A stretch of DNA of 64,000 nt from Spongospora subterranea f. sp. subterranea (taxonomy: Eukaryota > Endomyxa: Phytomyxea > Phytomyxea > Plasmodiophorida), in assembly GCA_049724395.1 (NCBI GenBank), contig JAUGWO010000046.1, positions 62,001-126,000 on the forward strand, read 5' to 3'. A model generated the notes under the pieces. It made no database searches, was not told the origin of the DNA, and saw nothing but the letters and a program-made list of their open reading frames with translations. Position 1 is the stretch's first letter. The number at the start of each line of letters is the position of its first letter. The position numbers and the translations under genes are program-made. Shown piece by piece: positions 36,711 to 47,542 of this stretch.

Positions 36711-39302
36711 ATGAGAATAAGGAGTCGCAATGGCGCAAACACGTTTACAGATAAACCAAATATCGATGATGATCAAGCAGCAAGACCAAACCCTAGGTTT
36801 TTCCAAACACATTGGCAGGAATTTTCCGCAGGGGTAATATCACCTGAGCTGGTGTTGGAAGCCTGGAACGTTTACGCTGGGTCTTGTGCCAGTAGAATAC
36901 CATTAACTTTGCTGGAACTAATGTTGCACCAGTTTTATATGGCAATTCCAGATGTTGATAGGGTTTTGACTCTTGATCTTGAAAATGCCCTCTTCGCTAT
37001 GGTTGCTAAACAGGTTCAAATCAAAATGGAAGTACTGTATGGAGAGGAAATGGATCGAATCAATCATGAAATGTCTCAGTCAGAATTTACCCAGTCTTTT
37101 GAGGATATCTTTGCTGGAGCAGATATGTTTCATGTTGAGGATGCGGTTTCTTCTCAGCGTGATGTCTCTATGGATCAGATTGTCGCATTGAAAAATAAGG
37201 TACGGACACGAACCCAAAGCGGATTAACGATGGGCTTCTAAGATTTATCAACACAAGTTGAACAGCGTCGCCGTTATTTGCATCAACCAGTTGCGTACCG
37301 AACCACTAGAAGCCGTTTTGATGAGGCTGCTAAGTAAATCCTCTGAAGTTCGTCTGGCTCACGAAGTCCGATTTCTATGCGAAATCGTAAAAGCTGGGCT
37401 AGATCGGCTCAACATATCGTACAATACCATGCTTGAAATCGTTAGATTGCTCCATCCTCGACCAGTTGTTTCAGGAGAAACGATCTTTGCCAGTGGGGAT
37501 CAGGAATTTTTTGTCGTTTTCCATGGTACGCTTCCAAGAAATACAGACTCAGACTAACGTCAACTTTGATTGATCTTAGGCGAGCTCACAGTTAAAAAAA
37601 TACACGGTTCAGAAATGCCGGCTGTTAACACAGACCTCTCATCAGGGTCGTGTTTTGGAGTACGAAGCTTACTTCTTTGGAATAGAAGACCATCTCCAAC
37701 AGTTGCACTGAAGAATTCTGTTCTGGGCATCCTCGACTATAAAAGTTTCCGAAGTATTCTGTATCCGGGACTTCGTCGCAATCATCAGGAAAAACTGGCG
37801 TTTTTTAGGGGTATTCCTTACCTGTCCGGCATTGACCCGAATTTGCTATCAGAGATCAGCTACTGCTGCAAGACGCATCGCTATAATCCGCAACACATAA
37901 TTTTTCATCAGGTACAGCACCAAAAATAAGCAGCTGACTATGAATCGGACGTAGTTGGAAGTGTAGTTCCCTGGTCATCATTTATGTGAAACGTTAACAG
38001 GTTGAAACACGACGAACGGACAGTAACATTACACTTGCACCGCTAAAGGAACGTTTTCTCTGAAAAATTACCAGATTACCCTTTCGTTTGGAAGAGCAAC
38101 GTCAACTATTTGTGTATGATAGCCAAGTCAAAGGGGATTCTTTAAAAGTATTGTAACGAACGCAACGAAAATGAAGCGGTAAACAGTTTCAGCATTCACA
38201 GCATCGCTCTGATTGCCGTTCACGACTGAACTGTTCGCGACGTTGACAGTATCGCAATCACGAAATCGCAACTAAAAAATGTTGAGAATGAACAATGCGT
38301 TTGAATCCTAATTGATACATGCTGAGCATTGCCAATTAGGGTGCGATTATACCATCATCTGTATTGTTCATCAAACTCGGGCGTGTTCGCATAATACGTG
38401 AACTGCCTCTTAACATCACGTTGAGCTTGGCGTCCAAGTGGTGTTCCGGGGCGCCGCGACCGTCAAGCTCCTTGACATGGCGATCATCCTCACCGTTATC
38501 GCGCCCACTATCAAGCAGCACAGGTTTTTCGCTTCCACAATCAAGCAGGATCAATTTATCGCGTCCACAATCAAGCAGAACAGATTTTTCGCGACCACAA
38601 TCAAGTGGAACAGATACCAATGTATCTACTGTCTCCAGACACAAACCTGTGAGACCAAAGAGCGCTATGCACTTCTCCCAAAAGCCTACATCTGCAAATA
38701 TGCAAGGATTGTTTTCCATCAGTCCTAATATAATTCCGCACAGAATGCCACAGGAATTGACTCGTGGAAGATGCAGATTACCGGAAGACCGAGTTCATTG
38801 CGCTGCAGTTAGGTCGTCATCTCCCGTTTGTACAGTTCTCAAATTTGAACAGCATCGTGATCCCCCAGCGTTTGTAGAATGTGCTATTTTGGAGCATTTG
38901 AGTGTCCTAGGTGACGTTTTTGACGAGAAGTTGAAATTGCAAATGCGCTGGAGGGCAAGCGCCGTTGCCGTGGATAGTGTAATCGCATATGAAGTGCCAA
39001 ACATTCTACTACAAGATTATGCCGCCATGATCCCCCACCCACACGTTTTCCGCTGCCAAGCAGATATCAAGTTGATACGACAAATGCGCGCTAGCCAAGC
39101 ATGGGACCAGTATCGAAAACGCCATGTTCACTCCAGTGACAAAGGCTTCTTCGAAAATCCAAGCATTTGTCGAATTATGGAAATTGCATCTCTTCCAGTT
39201 AGACGACCGCAAGCGATAGGTGACGTGATCCAGATGCGGAGAACAACAGGAATAATGGAAAGTTTGGATCTAAAACCGCTGACACAATTCGCTGGATATT
39301 AA
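36711..39302 (+). CDS. Cyclic-nucleotide-binding-domain protein (CNBD2-like)
   Basis: Exon 1 (36711 to ~37199) is helical and ends in an acidic region (ALFAMVAKQVQIKMEVLYGE, FTQSFEDIFAGADMFHVEDA). Later exons show a cNMP-binding beta-roll: LLHPRPVVSGETIFASGDQE, VFHGELTVKKIHG, then GSCFGVRSLLLWNRRPSPTV as the phosphate-binding cassette position. A following helix-rich stretch, IPYLSGIDPNLLSEISYCCK, leads into RYNPQHIIFHQ, the start of a second roll. The classic Arg of the phosphate-binding cassette (RxA) is not obvious, so cNMP binding is uncertain. The last exon (38364-39302) is Ser/Pro/Arg-rich with a 10-residue repeat and ends in TTGIMESLDLKPLTQF. The CNBD2/testis-type family is the nearest guess; several introns between 37200 and 38360 are not resolved. 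Confidence 0.7.
38503..38612 (+). repeat. In-frame 30-base tandem repeat in the CNBD gene
   Basis: About four copies of a 30-base unit encode variants of SRPQSSRTDF (SRPLSSSTGF, SLPQSSRINL, SRPQSSRTDF, SRPQSSGTD). The unit shares CACAATCAAGCAG and TTTTTCGC. A Ser/Pro/Arg-rich disordered stretch results; the copy number may vary between strains. Confidence 0.85.
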
Positions 39303-39364
39303 ATAATGTACGACAATTTCGAACAAGTGCAAACTATTAATTTGATTTATACGATTACCATTTA

Positions 39365-41973
39365 TTATGAACGTCGCGGCGGAGCGCGAGGAGGTGGTCC
39401 ACGAGAAGTCGGAGGAAGTCTAGCTGGAGGAGGTGGCGGTCCAGGTCTTGCAGGAGGACCTCTAGAGCTTGGGCCTCGTTGCGGAGGGAGGAGCTCCTCT
39501 TCATTGTTTTCGGACCTTGGAGGTGGCGGTGGTCGCCTTGCTGGCGGTGGACCTCTTTGAGGTGCTGCTCGGGGTGGCGCCCTCATGGGCGTCGCTTGCC
39601 TCTGTGATTCATCGTAATCATCCTCTTCGCTTGGTTTAGACCTAAGTGAATTCGATTTGAATTCGGTTATCTGACTAAGAAGAGCGTTTCGATTGGGTGC
39701 ACTAGAATCGCGAGTCGCAGAGACTGGTGCTCGTGGTGGAGGAGGTGGAGCAGGGCGAGCAGCCAGAACACTATCTGCATTAAGCGAAGGAGATGAGGGC
39801 GGGCTGGCAGATCGCGAGGGTGGCGAAGGTGCATGAGGACGCGATGAAACGGGCAGTGAACGACCTCCCGCTACCGATGGTGGTAAAATTGGAGCACTGG
39901 GGGACGATCTAGCCGGGGGAGGGGCTCGAGGAGGGATAGCCTGAGGAGGTCGTGCTGATATTGATGGAACAGCACGGGGTGGTGCTTGAACTGGGGGGGA
40001 TGGAGCAGCACGGCCCCTGCCAGGAGCAGGCATTTGTGATCGAGCTGGAGTTGAGGCGACGATAGGAGCTGACTTGTCATCCGTTTCAGATTTTGCCAGA
40101 TTAGTTTTCTTGAATCCAACAATGGCTTTCAACAGATCGGCTCTTCCTCCAGAGCTAGGTATTGATACCGGCGCCGAAGAAGATGATACAGATGGTGGAG
40201 GAGGCGGGGCCGGGGCTCTGGGAGGAGCGCGAGGTGGTTGAGCAGGCGTTTGTGCAGAAATTCCCATATGCAGCGCTTCAACGGGACGTTGCCGACCTGC
40301 TTGGGCTACAACTGAAGGAGCAGATGGTGGCATAGACGCCCGACCGGAAGGGGCAGGAGGAACAGGCATCCGAGTTGTGGTTGGAGGCGTCTGTGGAAAA
40401 TTTCGAAGTAGAATCGAAGGAGGTTGCGGAGGAGGAATGGGCGCTCGAGCTTGTATAGAAGGAGCTTGCGGCATGGTAGGTGTTCTAGCCGGCACTGAAG
40501 GAGCTTGCGGCGCGGTAGGTCTAGACGGCACTAAAGGAGCTTGAGGCGCGGTAGGTGTTCTAGCCGGCATTGAAGGAGCTTGAGGAGGGGCAGGCGTTCG
40601 AGATTGTATTAAAGGAGCTTGAGGGATAGCAGGAGCTCGGACGTACGCTGTGGGAGCTTGACGAGAGCCGGGCGCTGGTCCTTGTACTGTCGGCGCCTGG
40701 GGAGGAGAAGGCGTTCGAACGTGCGTCAGAGGTGCTTGAAGCGGGGTGGGAGCTCGAGAGGGGATATTAGGTGCCTGCGGAGGAGATGGCGTTCGAGATG
40801 AAAGCGAAGACGGCTGAGGAGGCGCAGGTCCACGAATATTATTCAACGATGGTTGCGAATGGGTAGATGCAAGCGATGTTGAAGGTGCTGGAGTTCCGTG
40901 AGGGAACGAGGAACTTGCATAACCAGTAGGTGTCGCAGATGGCACCATGGGCCGAATTATGGAAGGATCAGCAATCAAAAGTTCGCATATTGCGTTGATC
41001 AGTTTTGGGGCCGTCAATAAAAGCATAGGATCAGCCCCAGTTGGTGCGCCTGACAGTAACGAAGGACCAACAGCGTATGCTAACTTAAGCGTGGACATCC
41101 CGGTTACATTCTGAAATTGGATAAATACCGCTTAACTACTGTAGTTACTTCATAGTCATACCTGATTCTTCGACAATGCCTGCAACATGATAAACAACGA
41201 CTGAAGTAAATCTTGAGTTTCTGGTGCAAGTTGCCGTAGGACTTCTGAAAGTGCGATAATATTGTTAGGAGTCATTTTCTGGATAGACAACAACATATCC
41301 AAGGAAATAGGCGGCAGTATAGGAGCAGGAAGGTCGCGAATTACCTGAAAAAGTTTCAGATGATTCAAGCAATAAAAATTTGGACATACTCGTTTCAAAG
41401 CTTGGGCCAGTGAACATGGGTGATATCGGGATATATCAATAGATTGCCTTTTGTTTCCTGCTGTGATTATTGCATCAATCTCTGCCTGCACTCCCGTATC
41501 CATGAAAATATTTTCTGTTACCAAACCTATGTCCCAGCGATGATCAGTCGACGCAGTCCCAGAAACCCGAACAATACGCTACCTCTGGCGGCAATTTCAA
41601 TAATCAACCGTTCAGGACCCTGAAGGGTCCCATTCTGCTTCGGCGGTATTTGCAATGTAGGTATAGAGGCTGATTGAACAGCAATGTAAATGAACAATCT
41701 GTTTGTTGAGATTTTTTTTCTACCTGTTGGTTGCGGAACAGATTGCTGGTGCATAAATGCGGGAGCTGCTTCCTGCGTATAATGCTCATATCCCTGTTGC
41801 TTTTGCTGCTGCTCATAGGGATCGTAAGCAGGATCTCCCTGCTCATACGCTGCCTCGTCGTACTCATCCTCATAAGGGTAATATTGCCAGTTTCCTTGCT
41901 CATCGTAATATCCCTGGTCTGGGGTTCGATCATCTTTATCGTGATATTGTGCATTCGGATCTATTATCATCAT
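39365..41973 (-). CDS. RhoGAP-like/polyproline/WH2 actin-regulator
   Basis: The N-terminus (MMIIDPNAQYHDKDD...) is acidic and Tyr/Gln-rich. After introns at 41670-41723 and 41515-41582 follows a RhoGAP fold: ERLIIEIAARENIFMDTGVQ, SLAQALKRVIRDLPAPILPP, LSEVLRQLAPETQDLLQSLF and GMSTLKLAYAVGPSLL. At the arginine-finger position the usual GIFRxSG reads NIFMDTG, so Met replaces Arg. Downstream is a ~450-residue Pro-rich region with repeated PQAPS-PARTPT-like units. Within it are two WH2 (actin-monomer-binding) motifs: GRADLLKAIVGFKKTNLAK (about 40090-40150) and RNALLSQITEFKSNSLRSKP (about 39640-39697). It ends in PPRAPPRRS. WIP/verprolin-like actin binding under Rho-GTPase control is inferred. It is convergent with the CNBD gene, 62 bases apart. 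Confidence 0.85.
40440..40800 (-). repeat. Imperfect ~36-base Pro-rich repeats in the RhoGAP-WH2 gene
   Basis: About ten imperfect units encode variants of xxPQAPSxPARTPT. On the plus strand they appear as spaced GGAGCTTG-AGG-GGCGTTCGAG-like blocks. They lengthen the disordered proline-rich linker that would bind profilin or SH3 domains. Confidence 0.8.
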
Positions 41974-42176
41974 TAATAGAGTATCAAGCCACTAACAAGC
42001 ATTGAGCGGTAGGCGCACCAGTATACTGATTTGGATAAGATCCGTCATTCTGCCAATGTGCCATAGAATTTCTTTGCCCCAACGGCCCTCAAATGACTTC
42101 AAATAAATCCTAGTTGCCAATGAGAGAGGTTTAGCGCGAACGACGTCAGTCGTCACCAGCTAGACCGCGGTTGATA

Positions 42177-43255
42177 TCACGTGTCTGCCCTATGATCGTA
42201 CGGTGTATGAAGATGTTTCTCAAAAAACCCAACAGCTCCACCTGTGCCTGTATGGTCTAAGTCCAGCACTTCGTGTACCATAATCGCTGCCTCTTTATTG
42301 GTGTATTGTGCCGTCACTGGACGATCATTAGACTCAACGGGTTCACCGTAAGTGGATCTCTCTCCAGGCTTCACAGCATCTTGACCTTGGTCATTGTGGT
42401 AACTGGCTGCGACATTTTGAGGGAACAGCGCGTCATTTTCATCCTCAAACAGTCGATTACTTGACTAGAGTTTATTAATGGATTTGTTAACGTACTTTGT
42501 AAACAACTGCAAAGAACAATCCATGCGCCAGTCCTAAACAATACACAATTGCGCCAAACACGATCGGTCTCTGCTTTGCTTGCTGCTGAATTATTTCTAC
42601 AAGTTTGCCATAAAACCCAGGTTCGTTCACTGAAATCTTTCGTCGCGGTTCTGGCTCAGCTTTGGCGAGCTCCGACTCGTCTGGCCCAACACCTGATTGA
42701 CCCCAACGCGCCTTGTGTCTCATCGCGAACTCCACAATTTCTACTTTCGTCGGTAGTGCGGATCCCTCTGAGGCAGCAATCGTTTTATGAAAAAAGAACA
42801 AAAAGTCTTGTTTGATTACTCACCCAGTCGAATCCTGATCTTGCTTGATTGACAGTAGCTAAAACAAAATGAATCTTAATACGATTGCGATTTGAAATAG
42901 ATATACAAGTAAATATGAGGAACAACGTTAATCTTTTCCTCCCTTGCAATGGTCGGCTCTGTATTGATGTCAACCTGGAATACAGTTGTGAGTGTTTGTT
43001 GAAAAACGAATACAGAAAATTGACCTTAGCGAGCTTGATTCCCGAGGATAAGAAATCTGGATCCTTGCTGACCCCCTCGATAATTGGGGCGAGCTCTTTG
43101 CACATTCCGCACCAAAACGACGTGAATACCACCAGCCATTCTCCCTCCTTGACCTTTTCGTAGAAATTCGCATCGTTCAGAAGATGAATCCCCTCCGACC
43201 CGGCAGCTGCAATTAAAATTAAAGAAACAAGGAGGACTCCAACCGGTCTTGCCAT
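42177..43255 (-). CDS. TMX-like ER thioredoxin transmembrane protein
   Basis: The signal peptide is MARPVGVLLVSLILIAAAGS. The thioredoxin domain has FTSFWCGMCKELAPI with a CxxC active site (CGMC), then VDINTEPTIAREEKINVVPH containing the cis-Pro position, across introns near 42975 and 42890. RIRLEGSALPTKVEIVEFAM follows. A single membrane helix (PIVFGAIVYCLGLAHGLFFA) then leads, across a 31-nt intron (42465-42495), to a 96-residue acidic cytosolic tail ending HTPYDHRADT. The topology is that of TMX1/TMX4-type ER disulphide oxidoreductases: lumenal domain, one helix, cytosolic tail. The CGMC site is unusual (TMX1 has CPAC, PDI CGHC), and redox activity is inferred. The tail has no KDEL or clear dilysine retrieval signal. 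Confidence 0.8.
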
Positions 43256-43455
43256 TGGATACAGCGGAAGTGTGGCTTGTTACAGTGACGGAGACGTATT
43301 GCACGACCTTGCTTGACGATTTTTGTAGAATTGGGCCGCGCGTCATATGGAATCCATACGATCATTTGAGGAATCAACTGAATGCTACTCGGGAACTGAT
43401 CAAGTAAAAAACTCTGATATTTAGTGATAAAAACTAGGGAAATTGAAAGCATATT

Positions 43456-44446
43456 TTAAATAGCTTCTCGCTTGTTGCATCGGTCATCACACAAATCCTC
43501 CGAAGATATTGTGACGTCGAGATTGGGGAAATCGGCCCGCTTGAGATGCAGTTTCAGCAAGGCTATGGAAAAATTAAGCTTTGAACAAATACAGTCGTTG
43601 ATTCCCTGACTTGTTTCGACTTTGATGGTGCTCTCCCGAAAACAAGTAACCTTGTTCGGCCATTCTTTGATAACCTCGGCAGAAAGGCTGACGATTCCAC
43701 ACAATAATTTCTGCAAGAATATGCATGAATTGGTAACGGCTTGCATATCACCATTCAGTGCCCAATCAACCGTCTTTCTCATCACTTCACCGCTGGAATA
43801 ATTTGAACGAGACCAAGGAATCAGAATTGACGCTCGTCTACCTTAGATCTGCGATTCCTAATAAATAGTCGCTGGTTGAAAATGGAGGCAGGCAGATGTC
43901 TGGACATGATCGACAAAGTCGTTCCCAAATCAGTTTTTTGCTGATCAATCCACCGTTTGTTGACAAAAAATAATGAAAACTTTCCGCCTTTTGCCAATTA
44001 AAAATCGAGGAAACTCCCATCCTTAAAACTTACTTCAACATATTCTTGGTATCCGGGACTAACTGCTTTTTGAAACCTGACATTTGATAAAAAAAAAAAC
44101 GCATTTTATATCAATCACGAACCTGTACCGCTCAGATTCCGTATGCATCATTTCACCAACGCGGCCGAACTTTGCCCTGATCTTCTCTAAACAGTTTTGA
44201 GCATGATCAAGGATCGTTTTCATATCCGACGGTTTAGCGCGATGCATCAAAAATATAGACTAGAAGCCATCAGCCAAGGTCAATGAACTCGTGAAATCTC
44301 GATACATGTTTGCTCTCCTTGGTGATCTCCCGTGATAAGTTCCTGACAGACTCATGGCGAGTATTAAAGTCGTCTAATTGTTTAGCGTACTGTTCGAATG
44401 TGTTCTGTAAATTTTGGGCACCTAACGCAGAATGACAATTCGACAT
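43456..44446 (-). CDS. TSNAX: Translin-associated factor X (TRAX)
   Basis: The ATG at 44446 gives MSNCHSALGAQNLQNTFEQY. Then come NTRHESVRNLSREITKESKH (the TRAX entry helix), SIFLMHRAKPSDMKTILDHA after an intron, YRFQKAVSPGYQEYVE, STSDYLLGIADLSGEVMRKT (the translin-superfamily DYLLG-ADL block) and VDWALNGDMQAVTNS. A final helix ends in FSIALLKLHLKRADFPNLDV. Four introns of 49-60 nt are needed, one placed to give VEAESFHYF. TRAX forms the C3PO nuclease with translin and takes part in small-RNA passenger-strand and tRNA-fragment processing. The Asp/Glu catalytic cluster was not fully resolved by eye. The start overlaps the end of an upstream open stretch on the same strand. Confidence 0.86.
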
Positions 44447-44605
44447 AATGCTAACTGGTCTGGTACATCTCCGAATTCACACTCCGTGACCACCTTGTTC
44501 CCCATCGATTGTTCAGATTGAATATATTTTACCACGATTGTTTGAATTAGTTGTATATGCTGTTTTATGCAAAAAAACTGCAAGTCAATGAATAATCCAT
44601 GATCT

Positions 44606-44962
44606 TCAGCTTGATGTATCCAGAAGCTCAGCAATTTCTCTTTCGAGTGCTTCCTTCTCGGCTTCCAGCTCCGCCAAGTTCAGTTCAGTACCGACATCAA
44701 AGGAATCGGGTATTCTTGTTAGATTTTCTTTTTCAATTTGTCGAAACGGTGGTCTGACATCTTCGTTTTGGGGCAATACCTTCAATGGGTTGGCAACATC
44801 ATCAGGAGCGGTACCAAAATTAAGCGCGCACTTTGCTTCTCGCATTTGAATATTTTTTAGGGCGTCTCCCATCATACGCGCCCTTGACGCCGATAAAGGT
44901 GTAAATAGACCTGGACCTTGCCGGCGAGCCTTTGAAGCAGATGGCGTAGCTGGAGCTTTCAT
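44606..44962 (-). CDS. Hypothetical coiled-coil protein, 118 residues
   Basis: A single open frame starts with MKAPATPSASKARRQGPGLF and ends in an acidic coiled coil (AELEAEKEALEREIAELLDT). Basic N-terminus, SASRARMMGDALKNIQMREA and a central Pro/Asp region precede it. A further open stretch on the same strand (44422-44634) overlaps it and could be a frame-changed continuation. No family is recognised. It lies directly upstream of TRAX, same strand, about 160 bases away. Confidence 0.5.
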   Translation of the reverse strand: MKAPATPSASKARRQGPGLFTPLSASRARMMGDALKNIQMREAKCALNFGTAPDDVANPLKVLPQNEDVRPPFRQIEKENLTRIPDSFDVGTELNLAELEAEKEALEREIAELLDTSS

Positions 44963-45536
44963 TGACGAGAATGAGTTTTGAACAGGAACACATTCAAGAT
45001 CATTATCTGAGGGGCGGCTGAGGCCCTACAGTATAGTGTACTGTAGATCAACACGATGTGTCCAACATTCAACAGTCAACACCCGACAACCCATCGTCTG
45101 TACTTTCTCCAGCATTTTTCTCACGATTGATACAATTTCTAGACTTGTCTTGCCATAAAAATGCATCTGCACAAGTCTTTTCTTACAACCCAACAAGTAC
45201 AAACTAAGGAATATCGTTTCCACATCACATGAGCATTACGCGCGTTGTTCGATATCTACTCAAACATGGTACTGTAGTGGGTTGCAGCGACATGCGTCTG
45301 TACATCCATGAACAGCAGCCCAGTTCTGCATCCAGAGTCTGAAACTCGCGATATATTTCTGTTTGATATGATCGATAAATGACCAAAGAAATGAACCTTT
45401 ATTATGTGTTTATTAAATCACGCGGATGCTGATAGCTAAATTAGTTTTGAAAACAAATGCATCCTGGAGATGTCAGCACCATCAAAGCATAATCCGATAA
45501 ATATGAATGGGACAGCTACTTTTGAACGATGGGACA
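44963..45536. other. Intergenic, no confident gene
   Basis: One minus-strand open stretch (45026-45223) has plausible composition (HFYGKTSLEIVSIVRKMLEK) but no recognised homologue and no linked exon. Otherwise this is the promoter region of the coiled-coil gene and the downstream region of L2HGDH. Confidence 0.35.
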
Positions 45537-46932
45537 TTATTTGTTCAGTTGCGGTATAATATAATCGTCGACAACATGATGTGCCATGGGGATAGCGCAG
45601 GTCCAACCAGGTGAAACCGCGTTCAGGATATGAGTGGAAAGGCAGCCACGCCCAATAACGAAGTCATTGACTAGCTCGGATCGACTCATAAGCTGAGCTC
45701 TGATGCCTGGACGTAGCCAGGTCGAATCGCGAGCTAGATTGCCATGACAAGGGGCATGCAACAGCTGATCAGCATCAGAAAGAATTCGTTTTTTGCTGAG
45801 CTTTGCCAACTCTCGTAATGCCAATCGACGGATCCCTTGTGAATCATGCCACATCATTCCTAAAAGGTCTGTCACTATTTGGGAGGTTTCAGAAAACTTG
45901 GAAATCGGAGGTAGTATTGAATAGTTTTCTCGGGAAAACGCTGGCATCGACGTGGGACCAACTTTCGCCCCACCCGACGCGCAAACTGTCCAATGCGTGC
46001 CTAAGAATGGCTGTCTCAAATCAGGGACAGGATAAACATTGGTTCTAAGTTCTTGTTTCAATGGGCAGTGAAGGAAAAGGCCTTTAAACGGAAGAATCTG
46101 AGAACCTTATCAGCATTTCCATTAGGGAGAATACACACCTCAATATTGATACCGAGTATTGCAGTCCGACATTACATTTATCTATGGGCAATCTGGTCTG
46201 CATAAAGACCAGCAGCATTAACAAAGTGAGCTGCTTCAATAGTGCCCATATTCGTTTTAACCGATATCTTCCCAAGAACAGACTTGTCGCAGATATCCAA
46301 GACAGTACAACGTGTTTGGATATCAACACCTAGCTCGATGGCATCATCGACTTGAGCTGCTGAGACCTCGACGGGATCAGCGACGCTTGTCGATGGACTC
46401 CACAAAGCGCGTTGATACGTTTTGACCATCGGCTCAATCTCTAAAGCTTCCGACTCGGAAACCATGTGCACATCCTAATCAACCGGTTAGCTTCGTCAGT
46501 CTAGTTCACAAAGCATATTAATACAATTCCATTTTCTTGACCGCGATTATACAAAATATCGAGGGATTGTAGGTCACTATCGGAGGTAGCCACAACAAGT
46601 TTTCCACAACGCTTCAATTTGAGTTTTTTTTCCAAGATAAACTCGGTTAATTTGCGATTCCCTGTTTTAGTCATCAATGATTTCAGGGTATCGGATGTGT
46701 AATAGAATCTAAATGTAAATCAGCACATGGTCAGCATGGAGTGTTTTTTTAAACGGTTCACCAACCCAGAATGGATCACCCCGGAATTTCTTGAGGAACC
46801 GTGATGCCCGCATCGTTCTTCTTTTTCCAGCAATAATATCACCGCTCCAGGCAAGCACTGCCGAAGACGGCTGGCAATGTTCAGCCCGATACACCCGCCG
46901 CCGGCAACCACAATATCAGCGACCAACTTCAT
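45537..46932 (-). CDS. L2HGDH: L-2-hydroxyglutarate dehydrogenase
   Basis: It starts MKLVADIVVAGGGCIGLNIA, a Rossmann GxGxxG-like dinucleotide fold (GGGCIG). HHGSSRNSGVIHSGLVNRLK follows, the conserved RNSGVIHxG block of L2HGDH/LhgO. Then, over short introns, come VATSDSDLQSLDILYNRGQE, LEIEPMVKTYQRALWSPSTS, AHFVNAAGLYADQIAH and VYPVPDLRQPFLGTHWTV, GAKVGPTSMPAFSRENY. It ends in CAIPMAHHVVDDYIIPQLNK. The FAD enzyme oxidises L-2-hydroxyglutarate to 2-oxoglutarate in mitochondria. No mitochondrial presequence is visible before the Rossmann fold, so the start or targeting is uncertain. Two or three introns lie between 46061 and 46720. Confidence 0.92.
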
Positions 46933-47542
46933 ATACTTTCACGGATTATCATCATATAAACTCTTAAGAGGGATACGATGTATCGGGCTGCGGATGGCGT
47001 TGATGAAGATACGGGAGGGGATGAAATGGTCATTTTATCAATTGTGTAACTATCGTACATCGATAACGATTGGATACCCTCGCTGCTATTAACGTGGTAC
47101 ATATCGCTTTCGCTTGTGGTGTGCTGCTTAATTCAATTCGATGCCTTTGTAGATACGCGAGTGATTTATCTGCGACGGTTTTGGAGTTGCGCGGTGGTGG
47201 CGGTCGGCATTGCTCTCCCATGTCCGTTTCTTTGTATACGAGTCGTTCTCAGTGAAGTCTTTGAACTATATGGAGGAGGTATCGACCATTTAACATCTCA
47301 ATGAACTGCAGCATTACCGCATCAGCGACGTTCGTCGAATCCTGCCTGTGGCTTACCGCGAAGCTCCCGCGCCATCATCCTTCTTCTTTGCTCTCAACAG
47401 CGCTGATGCAATGCAGATTGCGCTATTGACGCTGGGTTCTGCATATCGTAATTTGTGTCTCCGTTTAGTTGGTTGTCCCTGAGTTTCATAAAGTTTCCTT
47501 TATCGATACCTGTCAAAAACTCATGATGTAGAAGAGGTCAGA
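46933..47542. other. Divergent intergenic region, no confident gene
   Basis: This stretch upstream of L2HGDH has overlapping ORFs on both strands. One plus-strand stretch near 47310-47455 reads VRRILPVAYREAPAPSSFFF and then FALNSADAMQIALLTLG, protein-like but without a start, so it may be an exon of an uncharacterised gene. Confidence 0.3.

Noticed and set aside
38503-38612. Regular repeats considered as a CRISPR-like array
   Set aside because: The units are contiguous, in frame and inside a eukaryotic coding exon, with no spacers.
39306-39560. Gly/Arg-rich plus-strand ORF
   Set aside because: It is the antisense shadow of the Pro-rich end of the RhoGAP-WH2 gene.
40619-40801. Arg-rich plus-strand ORF
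   Set aside because: It is antisense to the Pro-rich repeats and has no start context or domain.
44422-44634. Separate small gene overlapping the TRAX start
   Set aside because: It has no recognisable domain. It overlaps the TRAX ATG and could be a continuation of the neighbouring coiled-coil ORF, so it is not listed alone.
45026-45223. Small minus-strand ORF
   Set aside because: It is protein-like but has no homologue, no linked exon and no start context.
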